From assembly GCF_001660705.2 (NCBI RefSeq), contig NZ_LYBV02000001.1:248001-312000 (forward strand): a stretch of DNA of 64,000 bases, read 5' to 3'. The notes beneath the pieces were generated by a model, which did not search any database, was not told the DNA's origin, and worked only from the letters and a program-made list of their open reading frames with translations. The first letter of the stretch is position 1; every line of letters begins with the position of its first letter. The DNA comes from Saccharicrinis aurantiacus (lineage in GTDB: Bacteria; Bacteroidota; Bacteroidia; Bacteroidales; Marinilabiliaceae). Of the stretch, positions 27,602 through 37,394 are shown piece by piece. A program made the translations under genes and the position numbers.

Positions 27602-29527
27602 TTAAAGAGATAAGTATTCAAAGGCACTTCTATATGCGTTAATGTCATTAATGTAGTCGAGAAATGCGCCATAAAACTTATCATTTCCAATAGTCGCACT
27701 ATCTCCTAAAACTACCATTTTCTTTTTTGCCCTTGTTAAAGCTACATTCATTCTTCTGTAATCAGATAGAAATCCTATCTCACATTTGTCGTTGCTTCTA
27801 ACCAAGCTTATATAAACTATGTCTTTTTCTTGACCTTGGAATGAATCAATAGTATTGATAGATAGTTTAAGTTGTGGGTGTATTGTGTTAATTCCTTCAA
27901 ATATACTCTGTAGGTAATTTACTTGTGCTTTATAGGGTGATAAAATTCCAATTGAAATTTCTTCTTCATTATAATTGATTGCCTCAAGGTTCTCAATATA
28001 ATTAGTAAAGTGCTTTAATAATAGATTGGCTTCTTCGGGGTTAAAAGAACTCTTGTTTTCTTTTTGTGATTGTTCTTGAAATCCACAACCTGCTGTATCA
28101 ATAAATTCAATTTCAGAATCTTCAGGGAATAACTTCCAGTTTTTTACAGCTTCATTTGCTTCTAGTTTATTATTATAGAAGTACTGGTTCGAAAACTGCA
28201 TAATGTTTTTATGCATTCGGTATTGCTCTTGCAACATTACATCAGCTTTATTTCGTTTAAAAGCTTTTTCGAAAAGGGTTTCGCTTAGTCCTTTTTTTGC
28301 AGCTTCAAAGCACTTAACAGTAGGAGGTAGTTGAAAGTGATCTCCAGCAAAAATCACTTTATTCACTTTTGTAATCGGAATCCAGGTAGCTGGTTCAAGA
28401 CCTTGTCCTGCCTCATCAATAAATACGGTGTTGTATTTTCTATCTCTAATTTGAAAGTTGGAAGCCCCAACTAAAGTACACGCAATTACTTGCGCTTTGT
28501 CCAGAACATCATTAGTGATATAATATTCTAGTTGTTTTGCTTCGTCTTTTAGTTTGCTAGATTCTTTTAGAAGTAAGCGCCTTTGTTCGCGCTCTTCAGA
28601 GCCAAAGTTGCGTTTGTATTTGTGTGCTATGTTGTAACACTCATTACTTTGTTTTTTTATTGCCCTAAGTGTTTTATAGCTATTGTGATTGGCAATTTTA
28701 GCATCAATAGTTAGGTCTAAAATCTCCTCTGTTACTCGTGCAGGGTGTCCTATTCTTACTACTTTTAATTCTTTATTATGAAGTTTTTCAACAAGTAAAT
28801 CAACAGCAGCATTGCTAGGAGCGCATACTAACACTTGCTTTTCGTAATTCAAAGTTTGTTTTATCGATTCTACTAAAGTAGTTGTTTTTCCGGTGCCTGG
28901 AGGGCCGTGTATTATGGCAATATCTTTCGCTTTATGGACAAGGTTGATAGCCGCAGTTTGACTGCTATTAAGTTTATTCTCTGTTTGTTCTATGGTAAAA
29001 TCGTCTGAAAAATATGCCTCGGAATCAGATAAGAGGATTTTTTTAAGAGTAGTTAATCTTTCGTCTTCCGTATTGATTACGATATTTAGTGCTCGAATCA
29101 TTTCAAAGTAGGCGTTTTCATCAAACAGTAGTTGTACCCCTATGTTGCCATCTCTAATCCAATCAGGTTCATTATCACCATTAATGGTGATAATCATTTC
29201 ATTTTTCTTTACTCGGTTAATAACCCCGCTTACTGCATTTTTAGCTTCGGAGTTTGTGCCGTTATTAGAAAAAAGACTTACGAGTTTACCCGATTGAAAA
29301 ATATGGCTGTCTTTGTGTTCTATTGGTCTGGTAATTCTAATTAAAAGACGTTCCCCTGCATTATAGCTCGTTCGCTCAATATTGACGGGATACCAACATA
29401 CACCTTCTTTTCGCCGTTGCACAATTGATGTACTCGCCATTTTATGTTGATACTGTTTTAAGTCTTCTTCTTTTTCAAGGAGGAGAAGTTCAGAAACCCA
29501 TTTAAGTTCAATATTTATTTTTGACAT
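27602..29527 (-). CDS. SF1 DNA/RNA helicase (IGHMBP2/Upf1-like)
   Basis: This 641-residue ATP-dependent helicase belongs to superfamily 1B. Motifs are in order: Walker A HGPPGTGKTTTLVES, motif II VFIDEAGQGLEP, motif III GDHFQLPPTV, motif IV/Va NTIDSFQGQEKDIVYISLVR and motif VI YRRMNVALTRAKKKMVVLG. An N-terminal beta-barrel (about residues 40-160) precedes the motor, as in IGHMBP2. The frame is open 16 codons further, but those residues (YYSHFCFIVQYINYS) do not fit; ATG 29527 gives MSKINIELKWVSELLLLEKE. The gene stands alone with no nuclease or defence partner, so a housekeeping role in nucleic-acid remodelling is more likely than a defence role. Confidence 0.9.
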   Translation of the reverse strand: MSKINIELKWVSELLLLEKEEDLKQYQHKMASTSIVQRRKEGVCWYPVNIERTSYNAGERLLIRITRPIEHKDSHIFQSGKLVSLFSNNGTNSEAKNAVSGVINRVKKNEMIITINGDNEPDWIRDGNIGVQLLFDENAYFEMIRALNIVINTEDERLTTLKKILLSDSEAYFSDDFTIEQTENKLNSSQTAAINLVHKAKDIAIIHGPPGTGKTTTLVESIKQTLNYEKQVLVCAPSNAAVDLLVEKLHNKELKVVRIGHPARVTEEILDLTIDAKIANHNSYKTLRAIKKQSNECYNIAHKYKRNFGSEEREQRRLLLKESSKLKDEAKQLEYYITNDVLDKAQVIACTLVGASNFQIRDRKYNTVFIDEAGQGLEPATWIPITKVNKVIFAGDHFQLPPTVKCFEAAKKGLSETLFEKAFKRNKADVMLQEQYRMHKNIMQFSNQYFYNNKLEANEAVKNWKLFPEDSEIEFIDTAGCGFQEQSQKENKSSFNPEEANLLLKHFTNYIENLEAINYNEEEISIGILSPYKAQVNYLQSIFEGINTIHPQLKLSINTIDSFQGQEKDIVYISLVRSNDKCEIGFLSDYRRMNVALTRAKKKMVVLGDSATIGNDKFYGAFLDYINDINAYRSAFEYLSL

Positions 29528-29559
29528 GCTATAATTAATATATTGTACTATAAAGCAAA

Positions 29560-29592
29560 AATGGGAGTAATACACAAGAATGTATTACTCCC
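29560..29592 (-). terminator. Terminator of the DUF1573 gene
   Basis: GGGAGTAATAC (29563-29573) pairs perfectly with GTATTACTCCC (29582-29592) around an 8-base loop, and on the minus strand ATTTTTG follows. It lies upstream of the helicase start, so the helicase must have its own promoter or be read through. Confidence 0.85.
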
Positions 29593-29615
29593 TAAGCTAT
29601 GTTTTAAAAGATGTT

Positions 29616-30692
29616 TTAGTTAACATTACCTTGTACTCTAAGTAATATATTACTAGCCATAGGGTCGTTGGTAATAACAGTTACAGACTTATTTTGTCGA
29701 CCTGTTTTTCCTTGTGAGTTAAAGCTAGCCTTCACATTTGTACTTTCTCCAGGACCAATTACTTTTTTATCCGGAGTAACGGCTGTACATCCACAAGATG
29801 CTTTAACCTTACGAATAATCAAGTTTGATTTTCCGCTATTTGTAATAACAAATGTATGTTCTGCTTTGGCTCCCTGTTTGATTTCGCCAAAATCAAATAT
29901 TTTATTATCAACGCTAATTTTAGGAGCATTTTCTTTCTGATCATCCGTCCAATTAGCAAAGTCTTCTTGAATGTTAGCATTAATACTAATACGTTTCTTA
30001 TAGTCAACTTCATCATTGATGTTCACAAATATTTGATCGTAAACAAAACCCCAGTCTTGTTTTTTAGAAGCATCGTAACTTGCAATAAACTTTCCTTTCT
30101 GACCTGGAGCTAATTTCGCAGGAGATGCAGTTATCGTGATGTGATTAGGTACTCTACCAAAAGATATACTAATTGCCTCTTTAGAATCGTTAATAACTTC
30201 TATTTCCTCTGTTTTTTTTCCTTGAGGAGTGATTTTTGTGAAGCTTAGGTGAGATGTTTTAAGCCTAAGAGGACCAAGTTCTCTTGGATAGATATCAGCT
30301 AAAGTCTTTTCTCTCTGTTGTACGTTTCCTGTAATTCTTAAAACGGTGTTGCCAGGATCTGTGTTTGCAGTAACAGTAATGGTTTTGTTAAAATTACCAG
30401 GTCTATTTTTCGGATCAAAAGTAGCTTTCACATAACCACTAGCACCAGGAGCAATAGGTTGCTTTGACCAATCAGGAGTTGTGCAACCACAACTGGCTCT
30501 TACGTTATGTACTACTAAAGGTTGAGCACCAGTGTTTTTAAAGGTAAACTTGTAAGAGACTTTACCATCAGCTTCTTTTATTGCACCAAAATCGTGTAAC
30601 GTTTTATTAAATGAGAATGAAGGTTTAGCGCTCTGTGCCCATGTTGTTGATACAATAAATAAAGCCATTAGGCTTAAAATTAGGTGTTTCAT
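29616..30692 (-). CDS. Periplasmic/secreted protein with two DUF1573 domains
   Basis: This 358-residue exported protein has a signal peptide ending TTWAQ and two DUF1573 Ig-like domains, at about residues 25-125 and 255-358. Each carries the conserved NxxASCGCT signature (VRASCGCTTPDWSK and VKASCGCTAVTPDK). A middle Ig-like domain (about 130-240) separates them. DUF1573 proteins are abundant in Bacteroidota; no activity is established, and their folds resemble ASPM/Hydin-type domains. It is a single gene with its own promoter (30753-30782) and terminator (29560-29592), divergent from the lipoamide dehydrogenase gene. Confidence 0.9.
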   Translation of the reverse strand: MKHLILSLMALFIVSTTWAQSAKPSFSFNKTLHDFGAIKEADGKVSYKFTFKNTGAQPLVVHNVRASCGCTTPDWSKQPIAPGASGYVKATFDPKNRPGNFNKTITVTANTDPGNTVLRITGNVQQREKTLADIYPRELGPLRLKTSHLSFTKITPQGKKTEEIEVINDSKEAISISFGRVPNHITITASPAKLAPGQKGKFIASYDASKKQDWGFVYDQIFVNINDEVDYKKRISINANIQEDFANWTDDQKENAPKISVDNKIFDFGEIKQGAKAEHTFVITNSGKSNLIIRKVKASCGCTAVTPDKKVIGPGESTNVKASFNSQGKTGRQNKSVTVITNDPMASNILLRVQGNVN

Positions 30693-31017
30693 ATGATTTT
30701 ATTTTTCTAATACCTTTTATTTCAAAGAGGTTAATTTTTTGAATTAGTTACACAAATCTACTAAAAGCTTCAGAAAAACAAATTACTAGATTGTATTTTA
30801 GCATCTCTTTAACTTTTTCTGCTAATAAAATTAAATAGGTTTAACTTTTAAATATAAATTGCGATCTCTAAACCTTATGATTAATTTAGGAGTGAAATAT
30901 AAAATCTCCTGACTTTTTTATTAAATCAATCAACCTTTTTATAAACACATTGTTAATTTATTGATATCCCAAAAATGAGGAAATCATTTTAATCAAAATA
31001 ATTACAAATAGAATAAT
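30693..31017. other. Intergenic region between divergent genes
   Basis: This region holds the promoter of the DUF1573 gene at 30753-30782. I found no clear -33/-7 pair for the plus-strand dehydrogenase gene. No other feature is seen. Confidence 0.5.
30753..30782 (-). promoter_or_regulatory. Promoter of the DUF1573 gene
   Basis: On the minus strand TTTG (30779-30782), an 18-base spacer and TAGATTTG (30753-30760) match both Bacteroidota boxes exactly. The start would be about 55 bases before the ATG at 30692. Confidence 0.7.
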
Positions 31018-32409
31018 ATGCAATACGATTTAGTAGTACTAGGAAGTGGCCCAGGAGGTTATGTTGGAGCCATTAGAGCTTCTCAATTAGGAATGAAAGT
31101 AGCTGTTGTAGAAAGAGCTGAGCTAGGTGGAATTTGTTTGAATTGGGGGTGTATACCTACAAAATCTTTACTTAAAAGTGCATCGGTATTCGAATATTTA
31201 CAACATGCCGAAGATTATGGGATTAAAATTGAAGGTGAGGCAAAGGCAGACTTTGACGCTATGGTTAAGCGAAGTAGAGGTGTTGCTGATGGAATGAGTA
31301 AAGGTATTCAGTTTCTGTTTAAGAAAAATAAGATAGATGTTATCAATGGATTTGGTAAACTTAAGGATAGTAAAACTCTTGAGATTACTAAAGACGATGG
31401 CTCAAAACAAGATGTTAATGCAAAAAATATACTATTAGCTACTGGGGCACGTAGTAGAGAGTTGCCAAATTTACCACAGGATGGTGAGAAAATTATAGGT
31501 TACAGAAAGGCACTTACGCTTGATAAAAAGCCTGAATCAATGATTGTTGTGGGTTCTGGTGCTATAGGTAGTGAATTTGCTTACTTTTATAATTCAATTG
31601 GTGTAAAAGTAACTCTTGTTGAGTATCTTCCTAATATTGTACCACTCGAAGACGAAGAAGTATCTAAGCAATTAGGTAGATCATTTAAGAAGTCTGGAAT
31701 TAATGTGATGGTTTCTTCTGAGGTATTGAGCGTAGATACAAGTGGTGCTAAAGTTAAAGCAACTATCAAAACTAAAAAAGGCGAAGAAGTTCATGAAGCT
31801 GATGTGGTGCTTTCTGCAGTTGGTATTAGTCCAAATATTGAAGGTATTGGTCTTGAGGAAGTAGGAGTAGTAGTTGAGAAAGGTAAGGTTAAGGTAGACG
31901 CATTTTATCAAACTTCTGTTGCTGGAGTATATGCGATTGGAGATATTGTTCCGGGGCAGGCTTTAGCACATGTGGCATCTGCTGAGGCGATTACTTGTGT
32001 TGAGAAAATTGCAGGAGAGAAGGTTCAGGCAATTGATTATGGAAACATACCTGGTTGTACCTATACAACACCTGAGGTTGCTTCTGTTGGAATGACAGAA
32101 AAAGCGGCTAAAGAAGCTGGGCATGAATTAAAGGTTGGTAAATTTCCATTCTCTGCCTCAGGAAAAGCAAGTGCAGCTGGTCATAAAGATGGTTTTGTGA
32201 AGCTAATTTTTGATGCAAAATATGGAGAGTTACTAGGAGCTCACTTAATTGGAGCAAATGTAACAGAAATGATTGCGGAATTGGTTGTGGCTAAAAAACT
32301 AGAAACAACAGGTCATGAGTTGGTTAAGGCAATTCATCCGCACCCAACAATGTCAGAAGCAATTATGGAGGCTGCCGCAGCTGCTTATGATGAAGTTATT
32401 CATATTTAG
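31018..32409 (+). CDS. lpdA: Dihydrolipoyl dehydrogenase (E3)
   Basis: This 463-residue FAD enzyme reoxidises dihydrolipoamide in 2-oxo acid dehydrogenase and glycine-cleavage complexes, passing electrons to NAD+. It shows the FAD-binding GSGPGGYVGAIRASQLG, the redox disulfide C40/C45 in GGICLNWGCIPTKS, the NAD-binding GSGAIGSEFAYFYNSIG, the FAD motif YAIGDIVPG and the C-terminal catalytic His-Glu in AIHPHPTMSEAIME. Length is standard. No E1 or E2 gene is adjacent, so it serves complexes encoded elsewhere. Confidence 0.96.
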   Translation: MQYDLVVLGSGPGGYVGAIRASQLGMKVAVVERAELGGICLNWGCIPTKSLLKSASVFEYLQHAEDYGIKIEGEAKADFDAMVKRSRGVADGMSKGIQFLFKKNKIDVINGFGKLKDSKTLEITKDDGSKQDVNAKNILLATGARSRELPNLPQDGEKIIGYRKALTLDKKPESMIVVGSGAIGSEFAYFYNSIGVKVTLVEYLPNIVPLEDEEVSKQLGRSFKKSGINVMVSSEVLSVDTSGAKVKATIKTKKGEEVHEADVVLSAVGISPNIEGIGLEEVGVVVEKGKVKVDAFYQTSVAGVYAIGDIVPGQALAHVASAEAITCVEKIAGEKVQAIDYGNIPGCTYTTPEVASVGMTEKAAKEAGHELKVGKFPFSASGKASAAGHKDGFVKLIFDAKYGELLGAHLIGANVTEMIAELVVAKKLETTGHELVKAIHPHPTMSEAIMEAAAAAYDEVIHI

Positions 32410-32427
32410 AATTAAATAGTATTATAT

Positions 32428-32465
32428 CAACAAAGGGTATTCATTTTTATGAATACCCTTTGTTG
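32428..32465. terminator. Bidirectional terminator
   Basis: A perfect 16-bp stem (32428-32443 with 32450-32465) with a 6-base loop of T and A lies between the convergent lpdA and FadL-type genes. The arms are T- and A-rich at their ends. Confidence 0.85.
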
Positions 32466-32487
32466 ATTATAGCAGTTACATAACAAT

Positions 32488-33990
32488 TTAGAATTTCCAA
32501 CCCATTGTCATCACAGCATAATGGTCAGTGGAATTATAATTTCCTTTAGTTGGCGCACCAAAACCCTCATCGTACTCAGTATCCCAATTGTAATTGTATT
32601 GGCTGAATCCATATTGAGAATAAACGTAAGCAAAGTCAATAAAGAAATTATTTACTCGGTACCCGAATCCACCAGTGTAGCTTTTAATTTCATTATCATA
32701 AGGTTCATCTTTAAATGGAGAGGCTTGAAGCGAAGCTCCACCTCTTAAGCTAAATTGAGGATTAAATCGTATTTCAACACCAGCTCTAAAATTATTAGAT
32801 TGAGTGTAAGTGTCTTCAATTACCTTATTGATATTATCTAAATACTGAATCTCTCCAAAATCGTTAGTAGTACTTTTAAATTGAGCAGCAGTGTAATCTA
32901 TGTATTCATAATCAAAACTCAATATGGCAAATTTACTTATGATTAAAGATGCGCTACCAATGGCTTTTAATGGAGAGGTAAATTTATAATCTGTATAAAA
33001 ATCACTTCTTTGGCTTTCTGATGGATGAGAATGGAAATCGGCGTCAATTTGGCTTCCATAATCTTCATTTATTGTGTACCAAGTAGGGGAATGGAAAGAT
33101 CCGCCTATTCTTAGAAATGGTAAAGGTTTAAGAATAAATCCTGCTTTTAAGGAAATGCCATTGCCTCTTACATCTAAATAATCGTACATGCGGTATTGAG
33201 AAAATACATCAGGATGGGGTTCTCCATTGCTTTGTGCATATTGTTCGTAATAGTTCGACCTTTCCTTATACGATAACATATTAAAATTGAAGGAGGCACC
33301 TAATTGTAAAACATTGCTGATATTTACCCCCGTTGAAATATTTAGGTCACTACTGTTACCACTTTTTTCAAGAATACGTGTTTGATCAACAGTATCATCT
33401 CCGTATAGGTTGTTCGTATAATATCCTCCATTTGGATTAGAATTGTCATCCACCCAAGGAATCAAATAAGTATTATTCGCAAGATCTGTTCTATAATCAA
33501 AATTACCATTGTTGGCATTAATCATGAACATATCTGTCATTGAATTTCCATAATTAGCTGCGGACGCCATTGATTTGTAATTGAAATTATTATTTCTATT
33601 GTATCCAATTGCAAAATGCGTACTAACAATTCCTTTTTTAACTTCGCGCATTGGCTTGAAGGTGCCTACATATCCAATTTGATTTATGGCAAAAGTAGTT
33701 TTCCCATCAGTAGTAATGTCTCCACCATTAAAATCACCATCAGTAGAGTTTATGATTAAGGATGGAGTAAAGGAAAACTCAGAGGAGCGGTATGTTGCTA
33801 TACCAGCTGGGTTAACCCCAATAGCACTATAATCTCCACCTAAAGAACCAAAGGCTCCTCCCATCGACATAAATCGGGCAGTACCTTGGTATTGAGGTTG
33901 CGAATATCTTAAAGCATCTAAATATGTTTGTGAATATGCAGATACACTTAAAATGCATAACAACACTAGTGTTTTTATTTTATTCATCAT
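32488..33990 (-). CDS. FadL/OmpP1/TodX-type outer-membrane transport protein
   Basis: This 500-residue outer-membrane beta-barrel protein has a signal peptide ending SVSAYSQ. The FadL-family plug signature follows in its Bacteroidota form: ARFMSMGGAFGSLGGDYSAI then NPAGIATYRSSEFSFTPS. The rest alternates polar and hydrophobic strands and ends in an aromatic residue (MGWKF), as barrel proteins do. Such proteins take up long-chain fatty acids or other hydrophobic molecules. The gene lies 23 bases after a repeat-rich lipoprotein gene on the same strand, so they probably form a two-gene operon ending at the terminator 32428-32465. A second Met directly follows the first and either may be the start. 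Confidence 0.88.
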   Translation of the reverse strand: MMNKIKTLVLLCILSVSAYSQTYLDALRYSQPQYQGTARFMSMGGAFGSLGGDYSAIGVNPAGIATYRSSEFSFTPSLIINSTDGDFNGGDITTDGKTTFAINQIGYVGTFKPMREVKKGIVSTHFAIGYNRNNNFNYKSMASAANYGNSMTDMFMINANNGNFDYRTDLANNTYLIPWVDDNSNPNGGYYTNNLYGDDTVDQTRILEKSGNSSDLNISTGVNISNVLQLGASFNFNMLSYKERSNYYEQYAQSNGEPHPDVFSQYRMYDYLDVRGNGISLKAGFILKPLPFLRIGGSFHSPTWYTINEDYGSQIDADFHSHPSESQRSDFYTDYKFTSPLKAIGSASLIISKFAILSFDYEYIDYTAAQFKSTTNDFGEIQYLDNINKVIEDTYTQSNNFRAGVEIRFNPQFSLRGGASLQASPFKDEPYDNEIKSYTGGFGYRVNNFFIDFAYVYSQYGFSQYNYNWDTEYDEGFGAPTKGNYNSTDHYAVMTMGWKF

Positions 33991-34013
33991 ACTGTTTAGG
34001 TTTTACATAGTTA

Positions 34014-35387
34014 TTATCTACTTCTTCTTGATCCACCGGAAGATCCGCCTGATGATCCGCCAGAACTACCGCCGTATGAGCTTCTACTCGGACTCGAGTA
34101 GCTTGAAGATCTACTTTGGTTTGAATAACTTGAATTAGAGTTATTCGTATTACTACTTCTGCTTGAGCGAGAAGGTTGGTAATTATTTGAACTACCAGTG
34201 TTGTAATTACTATTACTTTGCCTTGTTGAACTATTATTTCTTGTGGTAGTACTTTCTGATTTTGAACTCCTTGTATTGTAGGTGCTACGCGTATTCCTTG
34301 AGTTTGTTGACGAACTTCTTGTGTAGGTAGGTGTATAGCCTACTCTGGCTTTACTACTATTTGCATTACTATTGCTAGTTCTTGTTACTGAACTTGATGG
34401 AGTATATGAAGCGCGAGTTGCTCTTCCTGTAGTATTTGATGATTGCCTAGTTTGTTGCATCGTACTTGAACTTCTTGTAGCTCTTGATGGAGTGCTTGAA
34501 GATGTACGCGTGCTGTTTGAAACTGTAGATACTCTATTACCTCTTGTAGCAGCAGTACCTGATGTTCTTGAGCCATGGCTTGATCCTGAAGAATAGCGTG
34601 GAGCCCTTTCTCTTGCTATAAGATTATTTCCACCTCCATACATTGGTGGATATGGGTGTCCCCATCCGTAGCCAGGATAACCCCATCCATAACCCGGGTA
34701 TCCCATTCCGTAACCTGGATATCCCCATCCATAATTTGGGTAACCGTAGCCATAGCCAGGATATCCCCACCCGTAATTGAAGCCTCCATAAAAGCCCCAG
34801 CTTGATGTAGGTCCATAGCGCCAATTATTATAATATCTATTATTCCAGTCTGGCGAAACATAAGCGTAATCCCCATCCACATAAACATTATAATTAAAGC
34901 CACTATTAAATATTACATCGTTATACATAGGTGACCAATATGGTATTCCGACCATAGGACCATGGAATCTAGCTATTCTTTCTGCGTAATCTTTATCTTG
35001 TTGCGATCCGTTAAATTCATTTACCCAATATCCCGTATTATCATCGTAATATAAAAGTGAATCAACTTCTTGTATGCTATCATTACTTAATATAGATGCA
35101 TATTCGCTTTGTATAGCAGTAAAATCCCTTAAATCTTCATTTTCTTCAGCTCTATCAGAACTATAGTATTCATTTTGAAGCTGTGAATAATTACGATTTT
35201 CTTCTTTTTTTAATTCACTGTCTGGTTTTGGCAAAGGAGAATATGACTCCGCTACAGTTACAGGTTTATCCTTTGCATTATAATATAGATCATCATCATA
35301 TACCCCAGAAGAGTATTTGTAACTAGATGAACAAGCACTTACTAGTGTAAATGTTATGACGGATAATATATAGAAATTAACTTTCAT
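34014..35387 (-). CDS. Lipoprotein with Gly-Tyr-Pro-Trp repeats and Ser/Arg/Thr-rich tail
   Basis: This 457-residue predicted surface lipoprotein has a signal ending LVSAC, then an acidic, Tyr-rich N-terminal region. From about residue 205 to 250 lies a run of short repeats of the type GYPGYGWG (at least six copies, with Met, Asn or Trp variants). The last 190 residues are very rich in Ser, Thr, Arg and Asn and end in GGSSGGSSGGS repeats. No enzyme motif is seen. Low complexity and a lipid anchor suggest an adhesive or matrix-like surface protein, which is inference. The frame is open to a TTG at 35408, but the ATG at 35387 gives a normal leader peptide. It heads a likely operon with the FadL-type gene 23 bases downstream. 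Confidence 0.8.
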   Translation of the reverse strand: MKVNFYILSVITFTLVSACSSSYKYSSGVYDDDLYYNAKDKPVTVAESYSPLPKPDSELKKEENRNYSQLQNEYYSSDRAEENEDLRDFTAIQSEYASILSNDSIQEVDSLLYYDDNTGYWVNEFNGSQQDKDYAERIARFHGPMVGIPYWSPMYNDVIFNSGFNYNVYVDGDYAYVSPDWNNRYYNNWRYGPTSSWGFYGGFNYGWGYPGYGYGYPNYGWGYPGYGMGYPGYGWGYPGYGWGHPYPPMYGGGNNLIARERAPRYSSGSSHGSRTSGTAATRGNRVSTVSNSTRTSSSTPSRATRSSSTMQQTRQSSNTTGRATRASYTPSSSVTRTSNSNANSSKARVGYTPTYTRSSSTNSRNTRSTYNTRSSKSESTTTRNNSSTRQSNSNYNTGSSNNYQPSRSSRSSNTNNSNSSYSNQSRSSSYSSPSRSSYGGSSGGSSGGSSGGSRRSR

Positions 35388-35771
35388 GAGCGTTCGTTTT
35401 TGGGTCAAATAAAATAGGATTTATTTGGTTTATATGCAATAATTATACCATACACATAAAGTTATTGGTTTTTATTTATAGCATTGAACGATGTAAATAT
35501 ATTAAATTGAAAATAAAAACTGCCTAAAGTACTTGTTACTATCTTACTTTTATTTTACGTATATACATTGCCGAGGGATAAAGGTGAATTTTCAGCTAAA
35601 TTAAACTTTTTGTTAGCCCGATGAAGAGTAATCATGTTGGCAATATGTTTTTATATAACACTTAGGTTTAATTAGTGCGCTAAATTTTGTTTCTTTGTGC
35701 TTTATTTTTCGCATTTGCATATAGATTGCAAAAGTTGATTAGAAATGTTGAAATAATAAGTTATTACATAG
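35388..35771. other. Intergenic region between divergent genes
   Basis: This AT-rich stretch of 384 bases lies between the repeat lipoprotein and proS, which diverge. No promoter pair meets the consensus well, and no RNA or repeat is recognised. Confidence 0.45.
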
Positions 35772-37247
35772 ATGGCAAAAGGATTAACAAAAAGAAGTGT
35801 CGACTATTCTCAGTGGTATAATGAGTTAGTTGCAAAAGCCGATTTAGCAGAAAATTCTGCAGTAAGAGGATGTATGGTTATTAAACCGTATGGGTATGCA
35901 ATTTGGGAAAAAATGCAACAAGAATTAGACCGTATGTTTAAAGAAACGGGTCATGAGAATGCATACTTTCCGTTATTTATTCCTAAGTCTTTCTTAAGCA
36001 AGGAGGCTGATCACGTTGAAGGTTTTGCTAAAGAATGTGCGGTTGTAACTCATTACCGTTTAAAAAATGATCCTGATGGCAAAGGAGTCGTAGTTGATCC
36101 AGAGGCCAAGTTAGAGGAGGAATTAATAGTTCGTCCAACTTCAGAAACAATTATTTGGAATACATATAAAAATTGGATCCAATCTTATAGAGATCTTCCT
36201 ATAAAATGTAACCAATGGGCTAATGTGGTTCGTTGGGAAATGCGTACGCGTTTATTTTTGCGTACAGCTGAGTTTTTATGGCAGGAAGGTCATACAGCAC
36301 ATGCTACAAAACAAGAAGCTATTGAGGAAACTCAGACTATGATTCAAATATACGCTGATTTTGCTCAAAACTTCATGGCAGTTCCTGTTGTACAGGGAGT
36401 AAAAACAGCTAATGAACGTTTTGCAGGTGCTTTAGATACTTATACTATCGAAGCTTTAATGCAGGATGGTAAAGCATTACAATCAGGTACATCTCACTTT
36501 TTAGGACAAAATTTTGCAAAAGCATTTGATGTGAAATTTGCGACTAAAGAGGGTAATGAAGATTATGTATGGGCATCGTCATGGGGAGTTTCAACTCGTT
36601 TGATGGGTGCCTTAATAATGGCACATTCTGATGATCATGGATTGGTATTACCTCCAAAATTGGCTCCAATTCAAGTTGCCATTGTTCCTATTTATAGAAG
36701 CGAAGAAGATTTAGCCAAAATTACAGAAAAGGTTGATGTTGTAGTTGCGAATCTTAAAAAGAGAGGTATATCAGTTAAGTTTGATGATTCTGATAATCGT
36801 AAGCCAGGTTGGAAATTTGCACAATACGAACTGAAAGGTGTTCCTGTGCGTTTGGCTGTTGGAATGCGCGACTTAGAAAATGGAACAGTAGAGGTTGCGC
36901 GTAGAGATACTTTAACCAAAGAAGTGGTTAATATGGATGGTGTTGATGAGTACGTTGCTGATTTATTGGAGCAGATTCAGGAAACTATCTACCAAAAAGC
37001 TTTAGATTTTAGAGCAGAGAAAACAACTCCGGTTGAAACCTTTGAGGAGTTTAAGAGTGTTCTTGAAGAAAAAGGTGGATTTATCCTAGCGCATTGGGAC
37101 GGAACTTCTGAAACGGAGCAGAAAATAAAAGAGGAAACTAAAGCAACCATTCGATGTATTCCTTTGGAGGGAGATAAAACTTCTGGTGTTTGTGTTTATT
37201 CAGGAAAACCTTCAGAGCAACGCGTTTTATTTGCAAAAGCATACTAA
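35772..37247 (+). CDS. proS: Prolyl-tRNA synthetase (archaeal/eukaryal type)
   Basis: This 491-residue class II aminoacyl-tRNA synthetase charges tRNA-Pro. The opening [19 protein letters not shown] and class II motif 2 ([20 protein letters not shown]) followed by the motif [13 protein letters not shown] mark the short ProS3 type, which lacks the bacterial editing insertion. The anticodon-binding domain begins near residue 295 (VAIVPIY). The C-terminal zinc-binding-like domain ends in Tyr (LFAKAY), as is usual for this type. It is monocistronic with a strong terminator. Confidence 0.96.
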   Translation: MAKGLTKRSVDYSQWYNELVAKADLAENSAVRGCMVIKPYGYAIWEKMQQELDRMFKETGHENAYFPLFIPKSFLSKEADHVEGFAKECAVVTHYRLKNDPDGKGVVVDPEAKLEEELIVRPTSETIIWNTYKNWIQSYRDLPIKCNQWANVVRWEMRTRLFLRTAEFLWQEGHTAHATKQEAIEETQTMIQIYADFAQNFMAVPVVQGVKTANERFAGALDTYTIEALMQDGKALQSGTSHFLGQNFAKAFDVKFATKEGNEDYVWASSWGVSTRLMGALIMAHSDDHGLVLPPKLAPIQVAIVPIYRSEEDLAKITEKVDVVVANLKKRGISVKFDDSDNRKPGWKFAQYELKGVPVRLAVGMRDLENGTVEVARRDTLTKEVVNMDGVDEYVADLLEQIQETIYQKALDFRAEKTTPVETFEEFKSVLEEKGGFILAHWDGTSETEQKIKEETKATIRCIPLEGDKTSGVCVYSGKPSEQRVLFAKAY

Positions 37248-37275
37248 TAGTATCATAACTTACATGATATTTATC

Positions 37276-37307
37276 AAGGGAACAACGATTATGTTGTTCC
37301 CTTTTTT
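37276..37307 (+). terminator. Terminator of proS
   Basis: AAGGGAACAAC (37276-37286) pairs perfectly with GTTGTTCCCTT (37293-37303), and a run of T residues follows. Confidence 0.9.
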
Positions 37308-37394
37308 GTTTTCTTACTTAAACAAGTAATTTTATATAATCATTTATCGAAATACATTCGAACCCCTTATAAATATTACATAATAGTTTGTATC

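Noticed and set aside
27602-29527. The SF1 helicase as part of a phage-defence system
   Set aside because: There is no nuclease, methylase or other defence partner; it is a single gene.
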